From NCBI RefSeq assembly GCF_024763615.1, contig NC_077223.1, positions 17,918,001 through 17,982,000 on the forward strand: a stretch of 64,000 nt of DNA, written 5' to 3'. Below the pieces are notes generated by a model. That model was not told the origin of the DNA, did not search any database, and saw only the letters and a program-made list of their open reading frames with translations. This DNA comes from Phlebotomus papatasi. Its lineage: Eukaryota > Arthropoda > Insecta > Diptera > Psychodidae. Each line of letters starts with the position of its first letter. Within the stretch, counting starts at the first letter, position 1. The position numbers and the translations under genes were made by a program. Positions 35,505 through 47,331 of this stretch are shown piece after piece.

Positions 35505-35816
35505 GGGTAAAATTAACATGAAAAAGGGTTAATAAGGGTTAATAATAATTAAGAAATAAGGGTTAATTTAACCCTTAATACACCTAAAGAGGGTAATATT
35601 TACACCGATTTCGGATCAATACTGCAGGGTAAAGTTAACATTTCCGGAATGTTATTTTAACTTTTTCCGATTTCTCTGTGTAATTAAAAAACTATCTTTT
35701 TTATCGTTTGAAAATTTATATCCAATATTGATAAAGTTTTTACTTCAAGGAAACCCCCCATAGAAGAAATATCTTTCTAAATTCTTTTTTTTTTTTCAAT
35801 TACTTGGCCATTTCAG

Positions 35817-36017
35817 TTGGAAGAACTTCAGCAAGTAGTAGTGAGAACATCCACAGAAAGTTCTGCAGCAATTTTGCAAACTTTTCTTCACTCAAACAAT
35901 AAAAAGTACTTCACAGCTGCGGGTTTCTTCGACATCAACTATGGATTGGTTTATCAGTTTCTCACCACATGTTTCACCTACATGGTTATCCTCTTTCAAT
36001 TTGAATCAGCTGGTTGA
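35817..36017 (+). CDS. Gustatory receptor, shared 3' exon
   Basis: The acceptor TTTCAG precedes TTG GAA GAA CTT and the exon opens in phase 0, which matches the three upstream 300-codon exons. It codes 66 residues, ending with FFDINYGLVYQFLTTCFTYM and VILFQFESAG, then TGA. This is the last membrane segment and the TYxxxLxQF signature typical of insect gustatory receptors. It is the only last exon available for three upstream exons, so it is probably used by alternative splicing from separate promoters, as established for Drosophila Gr39a and Gr28b. The next receptor starts 142 bp after its stop. Confidence 0.85.
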   Translation: MEELQQVVVRTSTESSAAILQTFLHSNNKKYFTAAGFFDINYGLVYQFLTTCFTYMVILFQFESAG

Positions 36018-36159
36018 AAGGGTCATAGCAAATTACCTTACTGACATGTATTCAATAAATTAGAATTAATCCATTACATGAAAGATTCTTTAATTATTTG
36101 TCGCATCTTTTATACGGGATATTTGATATACGATTGGATGAATAAACGACCCTCACAAT

Positions 36160-38616
36160 ATGACAAAGTTTCTCGAGTCGTTCAAGTGGATTAATTTGAG
36201 TCTCCTAATTGGAAATATTTGTCCTTTCCAAACAACTTTTAGAGGACATGAGTGGATTATTTCGCAGAAAAAAACCCACTTTTGGGTGATTTTCTTTATA
36301 AATTGTTCTATTATGAGTTTTTCGAGTATTTCTGCAGTATATGCTTACTTGCTAAAGGACAAAATAATGCGCAATTGGAATGTTCAAATTGGCCTAACAT
36401 TTATCAGTCTTGTAACACCGGTAATGATTTATCAAGTGAATATCCTTGCGGTTTTTGCCAAGGGCGAAGAACATGCTGGAGTATTTAGAACCTTTGCTAA
36501 GTTCGAAAAACGTCTCAAAGACATCCTCAGCATTAGCGTGGATTTTACATATTGGAAAAGGAAAATGTACTTGGACTTTGTGATTGCCTTCATCTACGGA
36601 ATAGCATCTTTTGTCCTCAAAAGCCAATACTATTTCTTCGAGGACAATTGGACTTATATCTACCACATTACTCTCTTAATTATCGATCTGAACTTTCTCC
36701 TAATTGTCTGCCACATCCGATCAACTGTTAGATGCCTCAGGGTGTTCCAGAGACACGTCAATGCAATTTTTCAGGATGTTCCAAGAAAGCCTAACCTCAA
36801 ACTCTTTCATACTCTCAACAGAGAACTTATGGGAATAAAAAGGGAAGTGGACAGAACCTTTGGACCTCTCCTACTAATAAATATCTCCTATGATTTCATA
36901 GCCCTTATATTCCAGCTCTATTTCTACTTCCATTTCCTGGATTTCCGCTTCGAAGAATACTACAACTTTTGGCCACACATGATACAAATCTTCAAAATCA
37001 CAGGTTTAGGATACAAAGCTGTGGCTTTTGTCACGGAAATGGAAACATATTACTCAGAAGTAAATAATTTCCACGATATTACCGCCCTTAATCTGGCTAT
37101 ACATTAGATACAATTTATTGAAATATTTCTTTTCAATATCAAATATTGACAAGGATTGCCTCCACAAAGATGATGCAAAGATTTATTGACATAAATGTTT
37201 CAATATTGAAGAAAATTGTCCAGTGTGTAGGCAAATATTGAAATATTTGTTTCAATATGGAACATTTTATTCAATATTTTATTTCATTATTTTAAATGGC
37301 TACAAATTAAGCTGGCTATACATTAGACATAATTTATTGAAATATTTCTTTTCAATATCAAATATTGACAAGGATTGCCTCCACATTGCAAAGATTTATT
37401 GACATAAATGTTTCAATATTGAAGAAAATTGCCCGTAGGCAAATATTGAAATATTTGTTTCAATATGGAACATTTTATTCAATATTTTACTTCATTATTT
37501 TAAATGGCTACAAATTAAGCTGGCTATACATTAAACATAATTTATTGAAATATTTCTTTTCAATATCAAATATTGACAAGGATTGCCTCCACATTGCAAA
37601 GATTTATTAACATAAATGTTTCAATATTGAAGAAAATTGCCCAGTGTGTAGGCAAATATTGAAATATTTGTTTCAATATGGAACATTTTATTCAATATTT
37701 TATTTCATTATTTGAATGGCTACAAATTAGGCCAAATTATGTCAATATTAATTTCAAAGTCACATTGAAATAAAATTTCAAAGAAATTCTAAATATCAAA
37801 TTGATTTGATATTTCCTTCAATATTTTTTAATGGCCAGGAATCTTCTTCCTTCAGAACATCACAGAAGTGCCGGATTTTCCTTGTTCATGAATGAAAACA
37901 CATCCAAGATCAAAATCCAAGTCAAGACACATCACTCCTGCGTCCTCCAGAAAATCCCAGATTCTTGGAATTTGTTTATATATTTGTTCAATCCTCAAGA
38001 ACCCAACTTGGTCAGCACTAATTCCCTGCTTCCTCCAGAAAATCTCAGAACTTCTGGGATTTTCTTGTTGCCCAGATTACTTCAGATACATTCTGTGGTC
38101 AGAGGATTCCTGGAGCTTCCTCCAACAAATCCCAGATCTTCTGGGATTTTTTGAATATCATGTCTAAAACCAGTCAGATACTTTCTGTGGTCAAAGGATT
38201 CCTGGAGCTTCCTCCAAGAAATCTCAGATCTTCTGGGATTTTTTTGAATTGAAGTCAATTTGTTCAGTGTGTAGGCAATTACTGAAATATTGGTTTCAAT
38301 ATTCGCTTCAATATTGAAGTTTCTTTTCAATGTCACTTTGAAATGCTATTATTTCAATAATTTGTCTAATGTGTAGACAGCTTTACTAACCACCCTTCTT
38401 CATTTCCAGGCAAAACAATTGGCAGATAAACTCAGAAAATTGCCTTCAACCCCAACGGACTTCTTCTACCAAAGTCTTCACATGAAGAATTGGGAATACT
38501 TTACAGCAAGTCAATTCTTCAATTTGAACTTCTCCCTGGTCAATAACTTCTTTACCGGATGCATTACATACATTATTATCATGTTCCAACTGGAAATTTT
38601 GGACAATTGCGAATAA
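36160..38616 (+). CDS. Gustatory receptor (two-exon gene)
   Basis: Exon 1 is 36160-37059 (again exactly 300 codons, MTKFLESFKWINLSLLIGN ... ETYYSE) and exon 2 is 38410-38616, both phase 0, giving 368 residues. The second exon starts AKQLADKLRKLP and ends FNLNFSLVNNFFTGCITYII and IMFQLEILDNCE, the 7tm_7 C-terminal signature. It shares exon structure and key blocks (INISYDF versus IDIIYDF) with the cluster just upstream but is a distant paralogue. The 1.35-kb intron has tandem repeats at 37093-37733 and 37835-38245. The stop lies 9 bp from an oppositely oriented MCM9-like exon. It probably acts in chemosensory neuron membranes; ligand unknown. Confidence 0.87.
37093..37733 (+). repeat. Three tandem copies of a ~210-bp repeat
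   Basis: Copies start at about 37093, 37312 and 37520, each opening CTGGCTATACATTA and including CAATATCAAATATTGACAAG and TTCAATATGGAACA. They are nearly identical. The repeat lies in the receptor intron and its first unit overlaps the read-through frame after the donor. Confidence 0.85.
37835..38245 (+). repeat. Degenerate repeats with CCTCCAGAAAATCCCAGA motif
   Basis: At least four diverged units carry the CTTCCTCCA(A/G)(A/C)AAATC(C/T)CAGATCTTCTGGGA type sequence, the CAGATCTTCTG core being palindromic. Part of the receptor intron. No coding function is assigned. Confidence 0.5.
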
Positions 38617-38625
38617 ATGACATAC

Positions 38626-39060
38626 CTTTGATCTGAATGAGTCTTCCCTTCTGCGAATGTTCTGGATACTCACTCGAGAAGTGAGTGTCTGGTAACATAG
38701 GAAGATTGTACAGAGTCACATAGCAGGAATCCCTCAATTCACCCGAATCCACCAAGAAAACATCATTTGACAGGATTTTGTCCTGCACCCGGAGGAGACT
38801 AGCATTCCACTTTCGTCTCTCTTCCCAAGCATCCTGTACAATTCGTTCAAAGAGTTCCGGAACCTCTCGTTGCAGATGGCACATGCTAAGAAAAGAAATG
38901 ATTTAAAAAAAAAAATAGCAAAAATAGAGCGCAACAAGTCCAGAAATTCCTCTTCTTACTCCAAGTGAAGCCTCATGGGGCCATCGCTCACATCCGTGGC
39001 CAGCATGCTTCCAATATCACTTTCATAGTGCTTCAACAAATAATCATCGTAAATTTCCAT
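38626..39060 (-). CDS. MCM9-like helicase, N-terminal exons
   Basis: Exon 1 is 39060-38960 (ATG at 39060) and exon 2 is 38885-38626, separated by a 74-bp intron. They encode about 120 residues, including an N-terminal YESDI motif (compare KNDI in vertebrate MCM9), PELFERI, and near the end LYNLPMLP and GRLIQIKG. The last of these matches the strand before the VIR motif of the MCM OB fold. Exon 2 ends in phase 1 after the G of a Gly codon, and the exon at 17612 begins with the two bases that complete Gly followed by NVIR. The joined protein therefore reads through the canonical MCM9 N-domain with no gap. The joining intron would be 21,013 bp. The exon border lies only 9 bp from the stop of the oppositely oriented receptor gene. 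A closer, unseen exon 3 cannot be fully excluded without transcript data. Confidence 0.78.
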
Positions 39061-39478
39061 ATTTATGCACTTTTTAAGCCTAAATTATCACTTATTTTCA
39101 ATGCAGAAAAACTTTAACCGGGAAAATCAGTTCAAAACAAAACGCACGCATGCACAAAAACATCCACAACTGACTTTGATTGCAGTACACTGCAAAAAAT
39201 TATGTACTAAACCAGTGCAATTATTCAATGCAACTGATTTCATGCAACTTTATATATCGCACGTTTATTATTACAACGGCGTTCTCGGTTTTTGTTGATT
39301 TTGAGTTATTATTGTTTTCTAATAGGAAATTTATTAAATATTCATTATATGTAATAATCTCAACAACTTTGTTAGAAATATTTTTTTAATAATTTCAAGT
39401 ATTTTTCAAGCCTGCAAAATAAAAGAAGCGTACAAGTGGCGTATGATTATTTACCTGGAGGCCTTTAGTGTTACAACC
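39061..39478. other. Upstream region of the MCM9-like gene
   Basis: It holds the presumed 5' UTR and promoter (read on the minus strand). I see no distinct core promoter motif and no other gene. Confidence 0.4.
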
Positions 39479-40343
39479 CGGCGGGACCAAAATACACAGT
39501 TAACATGACATACAATGTATTTACGACTTATTCGTGGAGGAAAAATACATAGTTACACATGTATTATGTATTTGATGAGGACTTGTCATTGAAAAATACA
39601 AGTTCACTCACATACACAGTATAAACTACGTATTTCTGTACTGAGAGTACATATTTGTATGAAAACTCCCTATAAACTACGTACTTGTAACTGCAAAATA
39701 ACTGTCAACACACACATACAGACGCACACGACCAAATGGCGACCAAACAAACTTGTCACATGCACCTGCCGTTTTTATTTCCAAATATTGACGAAATTAT
39801 AGAAGTCACAAGGATTTTAATATATTTTATTTAACCAGAGGTAACGATTGTACAATTTAGATAATCACAAAGTATCGTGTAAAAAAAAAATATTTTGCAA
39901 AAACACTCACAGAATGGAATAAAAACACGCGTATTTTAGGTTTGCAACTTCTTTAATATTTTCACTTCACTATTTTCTACAGATAACACAGCGTCGCATA
40001 ATTATTATATTATTATAATCACTGAAATTACTAATAATTGTAACACATAATTTGTAAACAGAATATTCCAATGGAAAATATTTCCCGTTGTCAAAACAGC
40101 TGACAACACGCCTGCCAACAGCATTTTCTGTCATACGGGGTTTTTATTATATTTACGATGTATGTAGTACTGCGTATTTATTCTGTAAGAGATAATACTT
40201 CACACGGACACACTCACACCAAAGCACACTTCGGGTCTCATTTGGTGCAAATAGTACTGAGTAAAATGTATGGGCGTACATGATGATACTGAGTATTCGT
40301 ACAACGTATATACACAATATATACGTAGTTTGGTCCCGCCGGG
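39479..40343. mobile_element. 865-bp TIR element (CCCGGCGGGACCAAA ends)
   Basis: The ends CCCGGCGGGACCAAA and TTTGGTCCCGCCGGG are perfect 15-bp inverted repeats. The GC-rich ends contrast with an AT-rich interior that has many diverged TACACA/TGTATTATGTATTT phrases. No coding region, so non-autonomous. Superfamily unassigned. Confidence 0.8.
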
Positions 40344-41286
40344 AATGGCGTTTTTCGTGGAATTATACGCCATTCCACTGATGATGAATCCTACGCCACT
40401 GTATCACTAAATGGCGTTCATTTTTTGACATTTAGTGTAGTTGCGTGTAGTTATTTGGTTTACAGAGAAAAGTCGCAAGATTTTGTGAATATATTAGATG
40501 AGCACATATATTCTGTCAGTAGAAGAGGTTGAAAGTTTGGAGTGGTATATCTCAGCTCCTGATAAATATAATAGGATGAGTGAACTATTGTTGGAAAGCT
40601 TGGTTCATTAGCTTTTAGAATCTGGTATACTTAATCTGATATGGATAAACCATGGTCATCCAGAACCATTTATGTCGAGGAAGACACATTTTGCAACGTC
40701 TTTTTTGGCCATCTACTTCTGGGACCAGGAGTGACCCACTTTTCTCACACAGGGACTATTTTTTAGAGGAACTCAAATGGTACAATTTGTGGAAGAAACT
40801 TTTTTTTTGGACATCTTACTTTTTTTTATTCATCGACTTTTGTATCCTTCTGTAACGACTTTTTTTTTATACAATAAAGTACTTGTTCGTACTCAAGAAT
40901 TTGCGGCGTGTGCGAGTCAATTTCTCTCGGCCACTAAAGAGCTCGCGGGTGCGAGTCAGAGTTTCAAAAATTGGCCCTCTGGGCTTCTAACCTGGATGTC
41001 CTAGGCCCGCCATCCCGATAGGGATAAACAGTTGAAAGTAAATTAATAAAAGAATGAATGAAAAACGGATATCATAATAATTTCTCAACAATAACGAATT
41101 TCATAAAAACCTAATAATATTTTCCATCATATTTCATTTCGTTAAGAATTTTTCTAAAACATTGCAATTAATATGCCCATGTATTTAATTGAATTTTTCG
41201 ATTTATTAGCAGGAACATAGTCCACGAAATATTACTTTTTTAGTTCATATTCATCTGCATATAAACTCATCATTTGAATTAAGATG
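40344..41286. other. Spacer with a possible retroposon 3' end
   Basis: No gene is supported. Around 40880-41070 a GC-richer block (GTGCGAGTCA occurs twice) ends with GGGATAAACAGTTGAAAG and an A-rich tail, as is usual for SINE or LINE 3' ends. This is weak evidence. Confidence 0.35.
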
Positions 41287-41772
41287 CACAGTAAAAAATA
41301 ATTACTACGATTATCGCGTGTAATGGGAGTAAATCGATTATCGTAGTAGTTTTCGCTGAATATCTCTAGTTGAATTTAACGGGCTGAAATTTTTTTCCGT
41401 TTAATTTCGCTTAGTTGAATTGATTGAGTTGATTTTTTATCGTTGAATTTTCTTTTGGCTGAATTTTTTTTGAGTTGAATTTCATTTTGGTTTGTTTCTT
41501 TAATATAAATTATAAATAAAACAAATTTGAATAAATTCAAATATTTTTTTTTATTATTTTCTTCTTTGGGAACATAATAATAATTGAAGATGATGAACGA
41601 TGTAATATCCACTGAAAACGCTCCTTACAAGCATTTTGTATGGATTAGTGGCCCGTTGTCTATACAAATATAACGTATTCAGGAGTGTCCTTGTCTAAAA
41701 AAGAATAAAAATTGTAAATAAAAAAGTAAGATATGGGAAAAGTTATGTAGTGATGTTTCAAGCATTATATAG

Positions 41773-42298
41773 TTAACCCTTTAAGGACGATTAGAACACC
41801 GGTGTCCCATAAAGAAAATAATATTTGCTAACTATATACCTAAAATTATTTTTTCCTTATGTCTGTACATAATTGTAAAGTAGAAGTTTGAAGGAATCTA
41901 GAATATTTTTTGCAAGTCTCTAGCTATTTGTTATGTAGTAAATATTTAAGCTTAAAAATGGCGAATTTTTAAATTCTCAAATTCATAAATGATTTTATTT
42001 ATTTTTTAGACTTAAAATTTTTTTAAACAAAACTCTTTTGGCAATAAAAACTACAATACTCATACATAATATTTTCATTAAAGCGAAAAATATTATTCAT
42101 TGGTATTGTCTGAAAAATTACTTAAATTTTTGGGCGATTTTTGTCCCTATCTTTAATAGAATCACAATATTACACCGAATCAGACACTGTTAGACTTTCC
42201 AAGGTTAGATGTAAAACTTATCATTGATTATGTTTCTCAGTTTAATTTTTATTGTTGATTTTCTGTTCGTAAAAAGTGTCTCGCCGTTAAATGGTTAA
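41773..42298. mobile_element. piggyBac-like MITE, copy 1
   Basis: The element is bounded by TTAA, with ends TTAACCCTTTAAGGACGA and CGCCGTTAAATGGTTAA. It matches 50009-50530 in inverted orientation through nearly its whole length (for example GACACCGGTGT and CAAGTCTCTAGCTATTTG). The TTAA-CCC start is the hallmark of piggyBac ends. No transposase. Confidence 0.8.
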
Positions 42299-42462
42299 GT
42301 CTTAAAATAATTATTTTATTTTAAGGGCTTACGTGGGTCTCGCATTCTAGGAAAAAACAGCATATTATTCTTTGACGTCTTTCTTCAACATAATAAACAG
42401 AAAAATGATTCGAGCTTATAAGCATAAAAACGTATAACATTTTATCTATATTTTCTGAAATT

Positions 42463-42905
42463 TCCAATTAAAAATCTTTAAAATTCACCTATTGGGACCT
42501 GATTTTCGGAGACTTATTTTGAAAAAACATGCTTTTCCTTGGACAAGATTTCTCAGAGTGTATTCATTAGAAATAAAAAGAAAACTAAATATTTCCTGTT
42601 AGCTGATGAGTTAACCTCGTACTTGAACGGTAGTATTTTTCATCTTGATCACAACTTATTTTACAAGACAAAACGTGGTATAAAATACGACAAAAATTGT
42701 ATTTTTTTTCTAAAATTCTACCAATACAAATTTTATTTTAAAAAATCTACCATTCAATTACGAGTTTACTCATCAGCTAATAGGAAATATTTATCTTTTT
42801 GATTTCTGATAAATACACTCTGGGAAATATTTTCCACGGAAAAGCATGTTTTTTCAAAATAAGTATCCAGAAATCTGGTCCCAACAGCTGAATTTTAAAG
42901 ATTTT
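42463..42905. repeat. ~440-bp imperfect palindrome
   Basis: Outer arms read AATCTTTAAAATTCA and its inverse, then GGGACCTGATTTTCGG, GAAAAAACATGCTTTTCC and the inverse of each on the other side. The symmetry continues inward through AGAGTGTATT(C/T)AT and AGCTGATGAG. It could be a MITE folded over its whole length. No coding region. Confidence 0.8.
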
Positions 42906-45308
42906 TAATTTAAAATTCCACAAAATATTGTTTAAATGTTGTAATTATATATGGTTAACAACTTAAATTTTAATAAAAATTTTCATAGAGAAAATATGGT
43001 ATTTTCTATTCTTTTTGACCCACCTAACCCCTTAATATTAGCAGATTGTTAGCATAATTTATGTCTGTGTTTGGAATTTTACGTAAAAGTTTTAAAATTA
43101 CAGTGCCATACTACTATAATGCTTTTACGATTCTTATATAAAGCAAAATTTCGTGATTAAACCTAAGTGAGGTTACTTATGTCTCAAAACGATTTTAATA
43201 CCAAGGAAACATTATGTACACGAATTTAAATTAATTCACAAAACGACAATACTCATATCTCTAATGTTTGTAAAATTTTGATTCTGCAAACTTACCTAAT
43301 ATTTGTATGGATGGCACTCCCTCCGGAGGTTTTATATTTTTAATATCTGTCAGCGCCTGTAAATAATCAGATTAAAATGATTTTAAAAAATCCCTATTCT
43401 ATATAAAAAATCATAAAAAATGGATGAAAAATCGTCCTACATTTGCGGAATTCTCGACTCATGAAATAGAAACTTATCTGTTAATATTTTCTTTTTACAT
43501 GGTTTGATACATAGGGGAAAATTCCCAGGCCTTGCACAGTCAAAGCTTCATAATGACTAAATTTTTCCTATGTTTCTGAATAAATGTGACTCATCGCAAA
43601 CATTTTAAAAACAAGGGGAAAGTGACCTGTGTTTTTTTCTTAATATATTGCAGGTCCCCATGCTTGGGACCGCGCAAGGCATGGGCACTTTCCCTTATCG
43701 ACTTACTGCAGATTGAATTAATTAAAAAATGGAAAAAAAATCAAAAAACAGTAAAGAACAAATTTTGTTAGCAAAACATTAAATTTGGTGAAAGATTTAA
43801 TTTTATTAGTAATAGCTTTAGCCATTCAGACATATCCAAAATGTGTAGGAAAGAATGGTATGTGAATTTTGATTTCAAGTTGAATAGAACTAAATTTATA
43901 TGTTGCCTTTGAGTTCAACCAGTAAAAAATTACGCTAAGGAAATACTATGTGAAATGGATAAACCTGAGAAAACTTTTTAGAATAAATTTAATTACTAAA
44001 AATTTTGTATGAAATTATGCTAAATTATGAAAAATTATTTTAGGAGTACAGAATCTAAGACACAAGTTCGAGCATTTCGCAAAGCTTGAATGCTTTGAGC
44101 CCCTGTTTCACTCTAATGGGCAAAAAGAAATTTTTTTCGCTCATTGCTCTCTAACCCCATTTTGAGGATTAAGGGAGATACGTTTGGAGCACTAAAATTT
44201 TCTTTTGGCTGGATTTGTTCATTTTGGGAGCTCAGACAGTCAGATTCAGATTTCCATGCGTGGAGCTGATTGATGTCGAATGTATTCCAACGTTTCATAG
44301 AAATTTCGTGAATTTCTCACAATCCAGGAAATCTATCTGACTTCCTGTATCCCTGGGTTTAGTAAAATGATCAAAAACTTACCGTAAAACAATCAAAAAA
44401 TGTTGAAATTGCCTGCAGCTTCTTGCACTTGTTTGCACAATGACACTTTCATGAACTTCTAACGCCGCCACATGTTCATTACAACGATAATTGGTTGAAA
44501 ATTCAAGTAAAGTTGAATTTTACAACGATAATCGTTGAAAAGTTCAACTCAAGGTTTAAAATTGCCACAATAATCAGATGAAAATTTCAACTTTCAGTTG
44601 AATATTCAACTAAAGTTAAATTTTCAACTGATAGTTTAATTTTCAAGTGTAAGTTGAATTTTACAGCAATAATCGTTTGAAATTTCAACTTTTTCTTCTA
44701 AAATTACTACGATTATCGGTTTAATGTCGGGAATTCAACTAGAAAAATTCATCTTGTTTTTACTGTGTGGTGAAGTGACTTTATTCAAAGTATCCAAAAA
44801 GTGTGCTTACTGTCCAATAATTTGTGTACTTTACTCTAATTCTGTTAAAATTTTGTATCACTTCCGATTAATTCAATTGATTTTAATTCGTTAAAATTTT
44901 TATAAATTCTGTTTTTTTATTTAATAATTGTCGGTATACTTTTTAGTACAAAACAGTGTAACTGTACTAAACAGTGTACACTTCTCTACAGTGTTTTCTT
45001 ACAGTGTACTCAAAAGTCAAAATTGTTTTGTCAATGCGTGTCACTACCCTGAAAAAATTACCCAAAAAATTTTGACAGATTTTACCCATTTGAGCAACTC
45101 TGAGCAAAGTTACACAGAAAAAAATAGTGAGTGTAAAAACAAACAAAAAAAGAATAAATGATGAGAATGCAAATCAATTAAGTTGTAAAACCAGAAAATT
45201 ATTACCATCTAAGGTAAATATGCGAAGAGCCTAGTGTGAGACAAAGAGATATCCATTTCAATCTCAAGGAAATTCCACTCCAGAAATATTACTTCAGGAG
45301 ACCCTGGC
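42906..45308. other. Non-coding spacer before the satellite palindrome
   Basis: Apart from the small MITE at 43511-43699 and the ACAACGATAATCG-rich patch at 44480-44740, I see nothing definable. No exon was recognised. Confidence 0.45.
43511..43699. mobile_element. Small MITE (~190 bp)
   Basis: Imperfect inverted ends: AGGGGAAAATTCCCAGGCCT on the left and AGGCATGGGCACTTTCCCTT on the right, with TTGC/GCAA immediately inside. No coding content. Confidence 0.5.
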
Positions 45309-47331
45309 CAGGAACCCTAAAACCTTACTCAGTGATTCTGGTGCAGGATGAGAGTACGATAAATACCGTATCTGGTGCACCATGTGGGAATGCCCAGTCG
45401 ACAGTAAGTGTCCCTCAGCTCCTCATCCCAATCTCTAGGAAGGGGCATTTTACATGTATGGCAAAATTCTGGTGCAGGATGATAGTGGGATAGATACCGA
45501 ATCTGGTGCACCACATGAGAATTCCCAGTCAACCGTCAAAGTCTCCCAGATCCTCATCCCAACTTCCAGAATCCCCATTTTGTATGTATTTGGAAGTTAG
45601 GTAGCTGGTCAGCACCAGCAAAAACTTACTCAATGATTTTAATGCAGGATGATAGTGGGATAGATACCGAATCTGGTGCACCACATGAGAATTCCCAGTC
45701 AACCGTCAAAGTCTCCCAGATCCTCATCCCAACTTCCAGAATCCCCATTTTGCATGTAAGCATTTTGGAAGTTAGGTAGCTGGTCAGCACCAGCAAAAAC
45801 TTACTCAATGATTTTAATGCAGGATGATAGTGGGATAGATACCGAATCTGGTGCACCACATGAGAATTCCCAGTCAACCGTCAAAGTCTCCCAGATCCTC
45901 ATCCCAACTTCCAGAATCCCCATTTTGTATGTATTTGGAAGTTAGGTAGCTGGTCAGCACCAGCAAAAACTTACTCAATGATTTTAATGCAGGATGATAG
46001 TGGGATAGATACCGAATCTGGTGCACCACATGAGAATTCCCAGTCAACCGTCAAAGTCTCCCAGATCCTCATCCCAACTTCCAGAATCCCCATTTTGTAT
46101 GTATTTGGAAGTTAGGTAGCTGGTCAGCACCAGCAAAAACTTACTCAATGATTTCAGTGCAGGATGATAGTGGGATAGATACCGAATCTGGTGCACCACA
46201 TGAGAATTCCCAGTCAACCGTCAAAGTCTCCCAGATCCTCATCCCAACTTCCAGAATCCCCATTTTGTATGTATTTGGAAGTTAGGTAGCTGGTCAGCAC
46301 CAGCAAAAACTTACTCAATGATTTTAATGCAGGATGATAGTGGGATAGATACCGAATCTGGTGCACCACATGAGAATTCCCAGTCAACCGTCAAAGTCTC
46401 CCAGATCCTCATCCCAACTTCCAGAATCCCCATTTTGTATGTATTTGGAAGTTAGGTAGCTGGTCAGCACCAGCAAAAACTTACTCAATGATTTTAATGC
46501 AGGATGATAGTGGGATAGATACCGAATCTGGTGCACCACATGAGAATTCCCAGTCAACCGTCAAAGTCTCCCAGATCCTCATCCCAACTTCCAGAATCCC
46601 CATTTTGTATGTATTTGGAAGTTAGGTAGCTGGTCAGCACCAGCAAAAACTTACTCAATGATTTCAGTGCAGGATGATAGTGGGATAGATACCGAATCTG
46701 GTGCACCACATGAGAATTCCCAGTCAACCGTCAAAGTCTCCCAGATCCTCATCCCAACTTCCAGAATCCCCATTTTGTATGTATTTGGAAGTTAGGTAGC
46801 TGGTCAGCACCAGCAAAAACTTACTCAATGATTTCAGTGCAGGATGATAGTGGGATAGATACCGAATCTGGTGCACCACATGAGAATTCCCAGTCAACCG
46901 TCAAAGTCTCCCAGATCCTCATCCCAACTTCCAGAATCCCCATTTTGCATGTAAGCATTTTGGAAGTTAGGTAGCTGGTCAGCACCAGCAAAAACTTACT
47001 CAATGATTTTAATGCAGGATGATAGTGGGATAGATACCGAATCTGGTGCACCACATGAGAATTCCCAGTCAACCGTCAAAGTCTCCCAGATCCTCATCCC
47101 AACTTCCAGAATCTCCATTTTGTATGTAAGCATTTTGGAAGTTAGGTAGCTGGTCAGCACCAGCAAAAACTTACTCAATGATTTTAATGCAGGATGATAG
47201 TGGGATAGATACTGAATCTGGTGCACCACATGAGAATTTCCAGTCAACCGTCAAAGTCTCCCAGATCCTCATCCCAACTTCCAGAATCCCCATTTTGTAT
47301 GTAAGCATTTTGGAAGTTAGGTAGCTGGTCA
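45309..47331 (-). repeat. Satellite array, left arm (170/175-bp monomers)
   Basis: One degenerate monomer at the outer edge and eleven well-conserved ones are arranged head to tail, spaced 170 or 175 bp. The two sizes differ by TATGTATTTGG versus CATGTAAGCATTTTGG near the GGAAGTTAGGTAGCTGG phrase. Landmarks per unit: GATAGTGGGATAGATACC, GGTGCACCACATGAG, AATTCCCAGTCAACCG. The array is the reverse complement of 53635-57250. Short frames of up to 83 codons occur in each unit but do not continue from unit to unit because neither length is a multiple of three. Confidence 0.95.

Larger units (their letters stand above)
41287..44768. mobile_element. Candidate 3.5-kb composite element with CACAGTAAAAA ends
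   Basis: CACAGTAAAAA at 41287 and TTTTTACTGTGTG at 44756-44768 are inverted. Both ends are followed inward by ACTACGATTATCG and several AGTTGAATTT phrases. Two or three smaller elements are nested inside. The termini are short and common, so the whole unit is tentative. Confidence 0.35.
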
